From Bacteroidota bacterium (GTDB taxonomy: Bacteria; Bacteroidota; Ignavibacteria; Ignavibacteriales; Melioribacteraceae): a DNA stretch of 64,000 bases. A program made the position numbers and the translations under genes. The notes under the pieces are model-generated. The model had not been told where the DNA came from and searched no databases. It saw nothing but the letters and a program-made list of their open reading frames with translations. The stretch spans positions 124,001-188,000 of the forward strand of contig JAEWUC010000008.1 of NCBI GenBank assembly GCA_023397505.1, given 5' to 3'. Positions 8,681 through 17,592 of this stretch are shown here, piece by piece. Numbering within the stretch: the first letter of the stretch is position 1; each line of letters starts with the position of its first letter.

Positions 8681-9647
8681 AAACAATTCAGATGGTTGGT
8701 GGGCAGAGAGAACTAAAAAATTGTTGGAAGATCAAAAATCTTCTTGGAGTTTATTGAAAGAAAATTATGAAAACTTATCCGGGTTACATGTTCATTCGTT
8801 TGAATACAGTGGATTTCATGTTAAAGCACAATTTAATCCTGCGCGTATAGTATCTTCTTCTGCAGATGTTGATGAAAACGCGATTAAAGAACGCAAGTGC
8901 TTTCTTTGTTTGAACAACTTACCTATCGAACAGGACGGTTTAAGATATGATAAGAATTTTATCATACTTTGTAACCCATACCCCATATTTAATGAACATT
9001 TTACAGTAACATATAAAAAACACTCGACACAAACACTAATAGGTCACTTTGATGATTTCTTAAATTTAAGCCGCGATCTCGGCAAATATTATGATGTGTT
9101 TTATAACGGCCCAAAGTGCGGAGCGTCTGCGCCTGATCATATGCATTTTCAAGCGTGCACAAAAAAAATGCTGCCGGCGGATGTTGATTATGATTCGTTA
9201 AGAGATATAGGTAAAAACTTTATTTTAAAGAGTTCCAAAATTGAAATACAGTTCATTGAGAATGTTCTTCGCAGCTTTATTGTATTCGAATCAAGCAGCA
9301 AAGGTGAACTTCTTTATGCTTTTAAAATATTTATTAAAGCCAATAGAAATATTTACAAGGCAAATGAAGAACCGTTAATGAATTTGGTTTCTTCGTATAA
9401 TGGAAACAAATGGAGAGTTATTTTATTTCCCCGCTCCAAACACAGACCAGTACAATTTTATAAAACCGGGAACGAAAGAATTTTAATTAGCCCTGCGGCA
9501 ATTGATATGGCTGGTTTGTTAATACTTCCGAGGTTAGAGGATTTTGAAAAAATAAAAGTTGATGATATTGCGGATGTTTATAAACAGGTAAGTCTTTCAA
9601 AAGAATATTTTGAATACATCAAGAAAAAACTTAGTGAAGTATTTTAA
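8655..9647 (+). CDS. DUF4922 HIT-fold nucleotide-sugar phosphorylase-like protein
   Basis: This 330-residue protein carries an HxHxQ motif, DHMHFQA (162-166), very like the catalytic histidine motif of GDP-L-galactose/GDP-hexose phosphorylases (VTC2, GDPGP1) and of GalT-type transferases. A CFLC pair (82, 85) could bind zinc as in GalT. The enzyme class transfers a nucleotidyl group through a histidine intermediate; the actual substrate is unknown. The gene overlaps the GT2 gene by 26 bases, so a joint role in making or recycling an NDP-sugar used by that transferase is a reasonable inference. Confidence 0.78.
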   Translation: MIHEEKPGKNNSDGWWAERTKKLLEDQKSSWSLLKENYENLSGLHVHSFEYSGFHVKAQFNPARIVSSSADVDENAIKERKCFLCLNNLPIEQDGLRYDKNFIILCNPYPIFNEHFTVTYKKHSTQTLIGHFDDFLNLSRDLGKYYDVFYNGPKCGASAPDHMHFQACTKKMLPADVDYDSLRDIGKNFILKSSKIEIQFIENVLRSFIVFESSSKGELLYAFKIFIKANRNIYKANEEPLMNLVSSYNGNKWRVILFPRSKHRPVQFYKTGNERILISPAAIDMAGLLILPRLEDFEKIKVDDIADVYKQVSLSKEYFEYIKKKLSEVF

Positions 9648-9664
9648 TTTTATTGACGATACGA

Positions 9665-10816
9665 TTATGAAATCATTTTTATATAAATAACGCTTACATC
9701 GTCTTCGAGTTCGCCGCCCGTATATTCAAACACTTCTTTTTTTAGTTGTTCAAGCGAATTCTCTTTCGGATCAAGTTTGTTTATAAAGCCAACCAGTCTA
9801 TCATGACCGTACAGATCTCCGGCTTTATTCCGGCATTCAATAATTCCATCGGTTGCCAGAAATATTTCGCTGTTTGTAGTTAAATTAATTTCGTGGTCTT
9901 CATATTCGCCGGAGTTGCTAAAGCCGAGAAGCAATCCCTTAGATTCGTAAGATTTTGTTTCGCCGGATTTAAAAATTATCGGCAGATCCCCCGCGCCGGA
10001 ATACTTTGCAATTTTTGTTTCTTTGTTTATAATAATTATTGACAGCGTGATAAAAACTTGTGATATTCTTTCGTCTTTAAATATTGATTCGTTAACCCGC
10101 TGCAAAATATCGCTTGGACTGAATTCTTTAGCAGATTCCAGAACAAAACGGGTAGCGCTTCTAACATAACCCGCATAAGCAACGGCGAAATACCATGCGC
10201 CCCATCTTTTGCCCATAACATCGCCCAAAACAATTGCCATGTTATTTTCATCGATAATAAAATAATCTATAAAATCTCCGCCCGGAATATTTTTAAAAGG
10301 CATATGCCAGTGTCTAATTTGAAAACCATCGAATACCGGGAATTCATCCGGCACTACTTTGGCGCCCATAGAATCAGCCGCTTTTTGAACTTCATCAACA
10401 ACTTTTACACGCTCTTTTTCTAGACTTTTAAGTATTGCAGATATTTTTGCCGTAACAATTTTGGGGCTTGCGGTTTTGGTAATATAATCCTCGATACCCA
10501 AATCGTATCCCTGAAGTATATCTTCCTCGGTTCCTTTTGCCGTAAGAAAAACAAAAGGAATAGATTTCAATTCAGGATTTTCAATAAGTTTTTTTCTGAA
10601 TTCGAATCCATCCATTTCGGGCATCATGATATCGCTAATAATTAAATCGGGTTTTATCCTTTCGGCCATTTCAAGACCTATGATACCGTTGCCCGCTACT
10701 TCGCATTTAAAACCTGCTTTTGTAATTGTGAAATTAAAAAGTTTTGCGATGTTAACTTCGTCTTCAACGAGAAGAATAACAGCGGAAAATTTTTTGTCTG
10801 TGTTTGATTCCACCAC
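9665..10816 (-). CDS. Receiver domain fused to PP2C (SpoIIE/RsbU-type) phosphatase
   Basis: Residues 13-130 form a response-regulator receiver with phospho-acceptor Asp62 in DIMMPEMDG. A linker leads to a PP2C SpoIIE domain (about 165-383) with the metal-binding motifs GGDFIDYF, GDVMGK, ATDGIIE and EDDVSVI. Such proteins dephosphorylate STAS anti-sigma antagonists in partner-switching systems. The gene lies 4 bases after the STAS gene and starts with GTG. It is the last gene of the operon that begins with the histidine kinase at 14557. Confidence 0.9.
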   Translation of the reverse strand: MVESNTDKKFSAVILLVEDEVNIAKLFNFTITKAGFKCEVAGNGIIGLEMAERIKPDLIISDIMMPEMDGFEFRKKLIENPELKSIPFVFLTAKGTEEDILQGYDLGIEDYITKTASPKIVTAKISAILKSLEKERVKVVDEVQKAADSMGAKVVPDEFPVFDGFQIRHWHMPFKNIPGGDFIDYFIIDENNMAIVLGDVMGKRWGAWYFAVAYAGYVRSATRFVLESAKEFSPSDILQRVNESIFKDERISQVFITLSIIIINKETKIAKYSGAGDLPIIFKSGETKSYESKGLLLGFSNSGEYEDHEINLTTNSEIFLATDGIIECRNKAGDLYGHDRLVGFINKLDPKENSLEQLKKEVFEYTGGELEDDVSVIYIKMIS

Positions 10817-10820
10817 ACTC

Positions 10821-11168
10821 TCACTTTGTTGTAATAAAACTTCTGATTGCTTCCTTCAAATCGGAATGTGTTTCAAAGACCCTGAACAATCTTGTAAGTT
10901 CAAACATAGATCTTACTGCCGGTTTGAAACCAACGAGTTTCAAATCGCCGTTTAACTTAGCAACTTTTTTTAATGAACCGACTATTACACCGAGAAAAGT
11001 TGAGTCCACAAACTCAACGGTAGTCAAATCAACTATAATTTTATGATAACCCATTTCAACTTTTTCGTTAATCAAATTTCTTAGTTGATCGGCTTCGCCG
11101 AGAGTTGCCCTTTCCATATTAATGATTTCAATTGCTATGTTGTCGACTAATTCTTCTATTATTGGCAT
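10821..11168 (-). CDS. STAS domain anti-sigma factor antagonist
   Basis: This 115-residue single STAS domain has the phosphorylatable serine in VEFVDSTFLGV, as in SpoIIAA/RsbV. The start has an excellent AAAGGAG site. It sits between the sigma-54 regulator and the receiver-PP2C phosphatase and is its probable substrate. No RsbW-like HATPase anti-sigma kinase is encoded nearby, so its target must be elsewhere, or the kinase of the operon plays that part. It is clearly paralogous to the STAS gene at 15987 (shared RATL, DSTFLG, LNGDL). Confidence 0.9.
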   Translation of the reverse strand: MPIIEELVDNIAIEIINMERATLGEADQLRNLINEKVEMGYHKIIVDLTTVEFVDSTFLGVIVGSLKKVAKLNGDLKLVGFKPAVRSMFELTRLFRVFETHSDLKEAIRSFITTK

Positions 11169-11180
11169 TCAACTTCTCCT

Positions 11181-12560
11181 TTATCTATCCGCCGAGATTT
11201 TATATTTATCCATTAATCGGTATAGGGTTGCTCTTCCTATTTTTAATTTTCTTGCCGCCTCAACAATATTGCTTTCGGTAGTCCTAAGGGCATGTCTTAT
11301 TGCCTCTTCTTTAAGTTTCTCAAAAGGAATTATAGGAGAATCGTCGGCAAACAGAACACCGTTGGTTGCGTAAGATAGACTTTTAATTTGAGATACAAAA
11401 TTAATCGGAAGGACATCAACATCAACCATATCGCTGTCTGTTAAGATTAAACAACGCTCTAATGTGTTTTCCAATTCCCTCACGTTGCCCGGCCAGTCAT
11501 AATCATAGACCGCTTTAAGAGCTGCCTTTGTTAAACCTTTTATATTCTTGCCGAGCTTATTATTAAAATATTTCACAAAGTGATCAATTAGAACAACAAT
11601 ATCACCGCGCCTTTCGCGTAATGCCGGGATGTAAATAGGGAACGAACTTAATCGATAATATAAATCTTCGCGGAATTGTTTGGTTTCAACTGCGTTTTTT
11701 AGATCGCGGTTTGTAGCCGAAATTATTCTCACATCGCATTTAATAGTTTCATTGCCGCCGATTCTTTCAAATTCCTTTTGCTGGATTACGCGTAATATTT
11801 TTGCCTGGAGCGACATTTCCATTTCGCCGATTTCATCAAGGAAAATTGTTCCGCCTTTAGCAAGCTCAAACTTTCCAATTTTTCTTTGATGCGCCCCGGT
11901 AAAAGATCCTTTTTCATGTCCGAATAATTCGCTTTCAAGAAGTTCGCGAGGTATAGAGGCGCAGTTTACAACAACAAAAGGTGCGTTCTTACGAATGCCG
12001 TTGTAGTGAATTGCTTGTGCTACAAGTTCTTTTCCCGTTCCGCTTTCGCCCTGGATAAGCACTGTTATGTCGTTATCAAGAACTTTAGTAATCATCTTAA
12101 AGGCGTCTTGCATTTTTTTGTCAGCAGAAATAATATTATCGAAACTATACTCGCGTTTAAGATTTTCTTTTAAATTTTCAAGCTCTCGTTCGAGATCAAA
12201 ACTTTTAATCGCGTTTCTTACGGCGTGCTCTAATCTATTTTTATCAATTGGTTTTGGAAAATAATCGAAAGCACCCAATCTTATTGAATCGAGGGCAACT
12301 TCAACGCTTCCTTGAGCAGAAAGCATAATAACGGGAAGTGACGGATATTTTTGTTTTATTTTTCCTAAAACCTCGTTGCCGTTAATATCCGGAAGCATAA
12401 TATCTAATAGAACTAAATCGGCATTGCCGGAAAGAGCATTAATTGCGTCTGCGCCGTTTACAAATGTTTTTACATCATAGCCCCATTGGTTTTTACACCA
12501 ATGCGTCAACATCTTCAAAATAGCTTCTTCGTCGTCAACAATAAAAATGGTTTTGTCCAA
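11181..12560 (-). CDS. NtrC-family sigma-54-dependent response regulator
   Basis: The receiver domain (1-120) has acceptor Asp53 in LLDIMLPDING. The AAA+ domain has Walker A GESGTGKE (171-178), the sigma-54 loop as GSFTGA instead of GAFTGA (218-223), Walker B TIFLDEIGE and ATNRDL. A Fis-type HTH ends the protein (NIVEAARKLKIGRATLYRLMD). It activates RNA polymerase-sigma-54 when phosphorylated by its kinase, almost certainly the product of the gene 2 bases upstream. The start is TTG with GAGGT 6 bases before it, located inside the last codons of the kinase gene. Confidence 0.93.
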   Translation of the reverse strand: MDKTIFIVDDEEAILKMLTHWCKNQWGYDVKTFVNGADAINALSGNADLVLLDIMLPDINGNEVLGKIKQKYPSLPVIMLSAQGSVEVALDSIRLGAFDYFPKPIDKNRLEHAVRNAIKSFDLERELENLKENLKREYSFDNIISADKKMQDAFKMITKVLDNDITVLIQGESGTGKELVAQAIHYNGIRKNAPFVVVNCASIPRELLESELFGHEKGSFTGAHQRKIGKFELAKGGTIFLDEIGEMEMSLQAKILRVIQQKEFERIGGNETIKCDVRIISATNRDLKNAVETKQFREDLYYRLSSFPIYIPALRERRGDIVVLIDHFVKYFNNKLGKNIKGLTKAALKAVYDYDWPGNVRELENTLERCLILTDSDMVDVDVLPINFVSQIKSLSYATNGVLFADDSPIIPFEKLKEEAIRHALRTTESNIVEAARKLKIGRATLYRLMDKYKISADR

Positions 12561-12562
12561 AA

Positions 12563-14557
12563 TTAACCTCGGCTATGTTGCTGTTTTGGTAAACGGATAA
12601 TAAAAGAGGTTCCGTTTTTCTCGCGGCTTGTAACGCGTATATATCCTTTATGAAGATCAACAATTTGTTTAACCGTAACTAATCCGAAACCGGAACCGGT
12701 TAAAGGTGCTCCCGGCTGTTGAATCTTCGAGAATTTCTGAAATAGTTTAGGCAAATCTTTTTCTGGTATGCCAATTCCTGTATCGCTTACGGAAATTTCG
12801 ATCTCGTTTTTATAGTCGTTTACTATTAACGAAATTCGTCCTTCGGGATTTGTAAACTTTATAGCGTTAGAAATTAAATTTATGAAAACCTGTTGAAGAC
12901 GGTTTTTATCGCCTATCAGATTGATTTCATCTGCAGGATACTCTTTTGATAAAATAAGATTTTTTTCGTCCAACTGCTCTACAAAAGAATCCGCAGCGTT
13001 ATTAATTACATCTATAATGTTTAGCTGTTCAAGTTTTATTTCTTCTTCGCCCGCCTCAAGTTTTGAAAAATCCAAAACATCGTTAATTAATTTTGCAAGG
13101 CGCTTTCCTTCGCTTAAAATTATTTCACTGAATTCTTTTACCGTTTCTTTTGGGAGGTCGGAATCCGATACAATAGTTTCGGCAAATCCAACTACAGAAG
13201 CTAAGGGCGTTCTTAATTCATGCGAAATGTTCGATATGAATTCGCCTTTCAATTTGTTTAATTCTTCGAGAACCCCGATTTTATGCCGTGCGCGCTCACG
13301 CTCGATAGATATAATTCTATTTGCTTCAACAAGTTTAATGTTAAGATCGCGAATTTTATGCTCATCTAATTTTCTATCTGAAATATTTCTGCCTATGCTA
13401 ATCATTCCCGAGACTTCCCCATCTGTTATCAAGGGTTTGGCGTGGATTTCAAAAGTAACTCCTTTATCAAATCGGTCAAGAAAAACAGTTTCGAATGTTG
13501 TTACATTATCGGATTGTAATATTTTATTAAATGCCTCGGCAATTACGGTTTCGTCTTCTTTGTCGATAAATTCGAGAAAATGTCTGCCGATCATTTCGTC
13601 AGGCATGTAACCGAGTGTATTGGCGCCGTTTTTATTAACCATACTGAAATAACCGAAACCGTTGAGTATAAAAATTAAATCATCGGCGGTATCGATTAAC
13701 AGTCTAAACCGTTCCTCCGTTCTGTCCAATTTTATCTTTGTAATCTTTTCTTCGGAAACTTCGTCCATCATTCCGACAAAATGAGTAACGGCTCCGTTTT
13801 TGAAAACCGGAGTTCCGGTATGGCGAATCCAATTTTCTTTACCAAAACGATCCTTCATTTTATATTCTACAACCGCCTCTTCGCCCGCGCGAAGTTTTTC
13901 CAGAAAAGCGTTAAAATCGTTCATGTAATCTTTATCGATAGAACGATTGATTAAAAATTTATTTTTATAAATATCTTCGGGCGAATAACCAAATAATGTT
14001 CTAACCGATTCGCTTATATAAATATACTCCGAAGCATCGGGTTTTATTGCATAAAGAACAGGGCGGATGCTGGCGGTAACTTCCTTAAAAATTTTATCAA
14101 ACTCATCGTGTTTTGTTTTTAATGTAACGGCTTCCGGCATAGTTGTATCCGAAATAATTTTATTAAAATTGTCGTCAATCAATGCAATTATTTTTTTATA
14201 AAGAGGCGCTAAATTTGTTTTAAGTGTTTTTACATCCGCTAGATTGTTATTGGAGAAAATTATGAGAAAATACCGACTGCCATCTCTTTCTAAAAAGAGT
14301 TCTTTATAAATTGATTTAATGCCGGTGAGTTTTGAGAATGATGCAAAAATATTGGATTTCTTTAATTCAGAAATGGTTGGTTCGTTCTTTCGGGAAATTA
14401 ATTTATTTAAAGCGGTTAATCTTTTCTCATTCGCATCAAGATTGCCGAATACAGAAATGATTTCAACGTTGTTTTTCGAAGAATTAATAATATATGAAGC
14501 AGTTCCATTGCTTTCGGAACATACTTTTTTCAAAATTTTGTCAATCCCGCTTTTCAT
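12563..14557 (-). CDS. PAS-domain sensor histidine kinase
   Basis: This 664-residue protein has no transmembrane helix, so it is probably cytoplasmic. The N-terminal 150 residues are divergent, possibly GAF-like. Two PAS domains follow (about 160-285, ending FVGMMDEVSEEK; and 285-400, ending GRNISDRK). The HisKA dimerisation domain has the phospho-accepting His in FISNISHELRTPL. The HATPase has NAIKFT, DTGIGIPEKDLPKLFQKF and SGFGLVTVKQI. It is the first gene of a four-gene operon with an NtrC regulator, STAS protein and PP2C phosphatase. Confidence 0.92.
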   Translation of the reverse strand: MKSGIDKILKKVCSESNGTASYIINSSKNNVEIISVFGNLDANEKRLTALNKLISRKNEPTISELKKSNIFASFSKLTGIKSIYKELFLERDGSRYFLIIFSNNNLADVKTLKTNLAPLYKKIIALIDDNFNKIISDTTMPEAVTLKTKHDEFDKIFKEVTASIRPVLYAIKPDASEYIYISESVRTLFGYSPEDIYKNKFLINRSIDKDYMNDFNAFLEKLRAGEEAVVEYKMKDRFGKENWIRHTGTPVFKNGAVTHFVGMMDEVSEEKITKIKLDRTEERFRLLIDTADDLIFILNGFGYFSMVNKNGANTLGYMPDEMIGRHFLEFIDKEDETVIAEAFNKILQSDNVTTFETVFLDRFDKGVTFEIHAKPLITDGEVSGMISIGRNISDRKLDEHKIRDLNIKLVEANRIISIERERARHKIGVLEELNKLKGEFISNISHELRTPLASVVGFAETIVSDSDLPKETVKEFSEIILSEGKRLAKLINDVLDFSKLEAGEEEIKLEQLNIIDVINNAADSFVEQLDEKNLILSKEYPADEINLIGDKNRLQQVFINLISNAIKFTNPEGRISLIVNDYKNEIEISVSDTGIGIPEKDLPKLFQKFSKIQQPGAPLTGSGFGLVTVKQIVDLHKGYIRVTSREKNGTSFIIRLPKQQHSRG

Positions 14558-14612
14558 ATTTGGAAATATTAACCGGATAATGTTGGTTTACAAAATAATA
14601 AAATCATACGAG

Positions 14613-14620
14613 TAAATATA
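14613..14620 (-). promoter_or_regulatory. TATATTTA element, possible -7 box of the kinase operon
   Basis: TATATTTA on the minus strand differs by one base from the TAnnTTTG -7 element used by Bacteroidota-type RNA polymerase. It lies about 55 bases before the kinase start at 14557. No clear upstream -33 TTTG is visible. Confidence 0.3.
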
Positions 14621-14762
14621 CTAATTGCCTAAGTTTTAGAATATAAAAGCGAATTCTTTCTTTTTAAAAATGCCCTGCTTGATTTGACAACCGCCCGGAA
14701 AAGAAAAAACGATTGTTGTGATGCCGAAAATAAAAGTACTTTTATTATTATTGCATTCATAA

Positions 14763-15986
14763 ATGGATGAGATAAAGAACAAAAAACCAGAATTACTTGC
14801 CCCCGCCGGGGACTGGAGTATGTTGACTGCCGCCATAAATAGCGGTGCAGACGCGGTTTACTTTGGTATAGAAACTCTAAATATGAGGGCAATGGCAGGC
14901 AATTTTAAGACTTCCGACCTTCCCGAATTAGTGGCTTTGTGTAAAAAAAATAATGTTGATACTCACTTAACATTAAACACGATTGTATTTGAGCAAGAGC
15001 TTGACGGACTTGATAATATTATTCTCAATGCTAAAAACGCCGGCGTTGATATGATTATTTGCTGGGATCCATCTGTTATTATGAAATGCAAAGAGTTTGA
15101 TATGCCGTTTTGTATAAGCACCCAAGCATCGATTTCAAACTCAGGCTCGGCAAATTTTTATAAAGAACTTGGCGCCAAAAGAATTGTACTTGCCCGCGAA
15201 TGTACGCTTGATAAAATAGCGGAGATCAAAAAAAATGTTGATATTGAGATTGAAACCTTCGTCCACGGCGCGATGTGCATCGCCGTTAGCGGAAGATGTT
15301 TTATGAGTCACGAAGTCTTTGGTAAAAGCGCAAACCGTGGTGAATGTATTCAGCCGTGCAGGAGAGAATATGAGATAATTGATAAAGACGAAAAGTATTC
15401 GCTCGTTCTTGGCGAAGATTATGTAATGTCACCCAAAGATTTATGCACAATTAATATTCTGGATAAATTAATCGAAGCAGGCATCGATTCATTTAAAATA
15501 GAGGGACGAAAAAGAAGCCCCGAATATATTGCGAAAGTTGTTTCAACATATCGAAAAGCGATTGATTTGTACTTTGAAGGAAAACTATCCGAAGAAGCAA
15601 AAATAGATTTTGTTGATGAACTCGGCAAAGTTTACAACCGTGGATTTTCTACAGGATTTTATATCGGCGAGCCGGGCTCGGAAAGCTATGCCGCTATTTA
15701 CGGCAGCAACGCATCGACACGTAAAGTTTATGTCGGCCGAGTATTAAATTATTACAAGAAGAAAAAAATTGTTAACGTGAGAATAGAGACGAGTACAATA
15801 AATATAGGTGATAGTATTTATATAATTGGAAATACAACGGGCGTTGTTGAAATGACTCTTGAAAAAATAATGAGTGATGATGCGGAAGTATCAACTGCAT
15901 CGAAAGGAAACGACATTACATTTATTTGTGAGGAGTTAGTACGCGAAAGCGATAAAGTTTATAAAATTATAAATGTTAAAAAATAG
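14763..15986 (+). CDS. trhP: U32 family peptidase, TrhP/YegQ-like tRNA hydroxylation protein
   Basis: The N-terminal U32 barrel begins PELLAPAGDWSMLTAAINSGADAVYFG. The U32 signature is ETFVHGAMCIAVSGRCFMS. Cysteines C172, C179, C195 and C199 (ECIQPCR) match the Fe-S cluster ligands of the prephenate-dependent tRNA uridine hydroxylase TrhP (YegQ) and relatives. Length (407) fits TrhP rather than the larger RlhA or collagenase-like forms. It is a single plus-strand gene ending directly against the convergent STAS gene. The exact modification (U34 ho5U) is inferred from the family. Confidence 0.85.
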   Translation: MDEIKNKKPELLAPAGDWSMLTAAINSGADAVYFGIETLNMRAMAGNFKTSDLPELVALCKKNNVDTHLTLNTIVFEQELDGLDNIILNAKNAGVDMIICWDPSVIMKCKEFDMPFCISTQASISNSGSANFYKELGAKRIVLARECTLDKIAEIKKNVDIEIETFVHGAMCIAVSGRCFMSHEVFGKSANRGECIQPCRREYEIIDKDEKYSLVLGEDYVMSPKDLCTINILDKLIEAGIDSFKIEGRKRSPEYIAKVVSTYRKAIDLYFEGKLSEEAKIDFVDELGKVYNRGFSTGFYIGEPGSESYAAIYGSNASTRKVYVGRVLNYYKKKKIVNVRIETSTINIGDSIYIIGNTTGVVEMTLEKIMSDDAEVSTASKGNDITFICEELVRESDKVYKIINVKK

Positions 15987-16367
15987 TTACTTCCACTGAA
16001 GCGGTTGCTTCGGCTTTTCGGGATTAAAACTTGCCAACGCCTCATCTAGCCCGCTAAACACTTTAAATACTTTATCCATTCTTGTTAAAACAAACACCAA
16101 AGAAGGCATCTCCTTGCTGTAAACTAACCGTAAATCGCCGTTAAGAGAATTTACTTTTTTTAGCAATGATATCATGGCCCCAAGAAAAGTTGAGTCAAGA
16201 TACTCGCAAATACTTAAATCTATAATAAACTTATTAATGCCGTCATCAATTAAACCGCTTACTAAATCTTTAAACTTAACAGCTTTTGCAAGTGTTGCCC
16301 GGTTTAAGAATACCTGAACTACTACAACATCGCCGTTTTTCTCTATCTTAAATTCAGTTATTTCCAT
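15987..16367 (-). CDS. Second STAS domain protein
   Basis: This 126-residue STAS protein has CEYLDSTFLGAM with the candidate phospho-serine, and an RATL stretch and NGDLRL shared with the STAS protein at 10821. It is monocistronic, separated from the sigma-54/PP2C operon by the U32 gene. Paralogy suggests a shared phosphatase or target. A short hydrophilic tail (PEKPKQPLQWK) is unusual. The protein could be another substrate of the receiver-PP2C phosphatase encoded at 9665, which is inference. Confidence 0.88.
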   Translation of the reverse strand: MEITEFKIEKNGDVVVVQVFLNRATLAKAVKFKDLVSGLIDDGINKFIIDLSICEYLDSTFLGAMISLLKKVNSLNGDLRLVYSKEMPSLVFVLTRMDKVFKVFSGLDEALASFNPEKPKQPLQWK

Positions 16368-16413
16368 TATTTCGTTTAGGGTTTTAGAAAAATTTTTGTT
16401 GTTGAATATATGA

Positions 16414-16563
16414 ATTATTGATCTAATTGAAAAACAAACCGCGATTATTTACACTAAAATAAATTGTAGTGATAATAATGATCTTTTTTTACGAGACAAA
16501 TTACAAAGAATTAGAGTTGATGGCCGCGAAATGATTAATCGTGTGCTTAATCGCTTAAAATAA
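16414..16563 (+). pseudogene. Possible remnant of a small gene (start codon absent)
   Basis: This open frame runs from just after a TGA to a TAA. Its C-terminal part reads LRDKLQRIRVDGREMINRVL and is amphipathic and charged like a real protein end. There is no ATG, GTG or TTG near its start, and no ribosome binding site. It may be the degraded tail of a gene, or chance. No family is recognised. Confidence 0.2.
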
Positions 16564-16567
16564 AGAA

Positions 16568-16602
16568 GGCGAAGGAAATCGCTAATTTTTTCACCCTTCG
16601 CC
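16568..16602 (+). terminator. Hairpin GGCGAAGG/CCTTCGCC
   Basis: A perfect 8-bp stem with a 19-base T-rich loop lies 4 bases after the stop of the orphan frame and upstream of nothing else on that strand. No T-run follows, so terminator function is uncertain. Confidence 0.3.
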
Positions 16603-16787
16603 AACCTTAAGGACTGAGCCTGTCTGTGTGTGTTGTTTTACTCGTGCAATACCTGTGCCGTAATTTGTTTTCTATGAAAGAGGATAAAATCAAACAAAAA
16701 ACCAAGTTTTAAGAGAAGGTTTAATTTGCTTGTAATTTTGAAGCGCGAAAAGTTTTCGTGGTAAGTGCAATTTATGCATACAACAAG

Positions 16788-17591
16788 TTAAAGGGGAATT
16801 CTGAAATTCATATTAATTTCAGATGAGTTCAATTGTAAACTATTGTTTGGCATTTCATTCGTTGGTGAATTTTCATCCGTTGAAAATAATAAGTCCAGCT
16901 GCCCGAACAACCATATTGCAGCATAAGAAATTATCAAAGCATTTCTTGTTTTATACGAATTATTATATGCGTTATATTTTTCCTGCATTAGATTTTGTGA
17001 AGACGTATTTAAATATTCTTTTTCCTTTTTGTTTGTATCGGATATAAAATATAACATTGAAACCAAATTGACTGTTGATAAAGCGGAAAGTATAATGCCC
17101 TTTGTTTTATTTCCTGCATGTATTTGTCCCCATCCAGGGAGAATTATGTTTTTGAGCAGACCGTCTTTATTTAGCTTTTCGTTAAGAGTTACTTCTGAGC
17201 TATTATCATTTATAGAATCATTAGTATTTGTAGGCGGATTGTTGTTTGCGAAATCAAGTTTAACATTGTTAAACAAATCTATTATCTTGGGCGAAATTAC
17301 GGAGGGGTCGGGGTTGAATGCCGGTTTTAATTTTAAAATCTCGCCAAAGCTGGTTTTGCAATTATTCTCGTCTCCAATAGAATAGAATGATACAGCTCTC
17401 ATTAAATATACATCTACTAAAACGGAGTCGGGATTAGTTTTGTCTTTTAAGAATTCATTTGATATTTCTATTACTTTTTCGTGTTCGAACGATTCATAAA
17501 CGGATTTAATTTCTTTATAGCTTGCAGTTTGTCCAAGCGAAATAATGGAGGAGGATAAAAACAGAAATAATAATATTAACTTATTCTTCAT
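16788..17591 (-). CDS. DUF5683-type exported protein
   Basis: This 267-residue protein has a signal peptide ending at ISLGQ. A TPR-like helical region (about 25-95) leads, through an Asn/Ser-rich linker, to a DUF5683-like membrane segment beginning PGWGQIHAGNKTKGIIL with two hydrophobic helices (about 157-180 and 215-235). DUF5683 proteins occur across this phylum and have no settled function. It starts one base after the kelch gene stop and is the last gene of the five-gene minus-strand operon. An envelope assembly or signalling-output role is only inference. Confidence 0.75.
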   Translation of the reverse strand: MKNKLILLFLFLSSSIISLGQTASYKEIKSVYESFEHEKVIEISNEFLKDKTNPDSVLVDVYLMRAVSFYSIGDENNCKTSFGEILKLKPAFNPDPSVISPKIIDLFNNVKLDFANNNPPTNTNDSINDNSSEVTLNEKLNKDGLLKNIILPGWGQIHAGNKTKGIILSALSTVNLVSMLYFISDTNKKEKEYLNTSSQNLMQEKYNAYNNSYKTRNALIISYAAIWLFGQLDLLFSTDENSPTNEMPNNSLQLNSSEINMNFRIPL

Positions 17592-17592
17592 A

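Larger units (their letters stand above)
16368..16787. other. Non-coding stretch with a hairpin and an orphan reading frame
   Basis: No standard gene is present. From 16414 to 16563 a 49-codon plus-strand frame with a protein-like end lacks any start codon except a late Met. GGCGAAGG/CCTTCGCC (16568-16575 with 16595-16602) directly follows the frame's stop and can form an 8-bp stem. The rest (16613-16787) shows no clear structure. The upstream region of the STAS gene at 16367 lies at the left end. Confidence 0.45.

Noticed and set aside
12921..13610. 229-codon plus-strand frame opposite the PAS histidine kinase
   Set aside because: It is the antisense of well-conserved kinase motifs, is very Ser/Ile-rich, and has no ribosome binding site or homologous feature.
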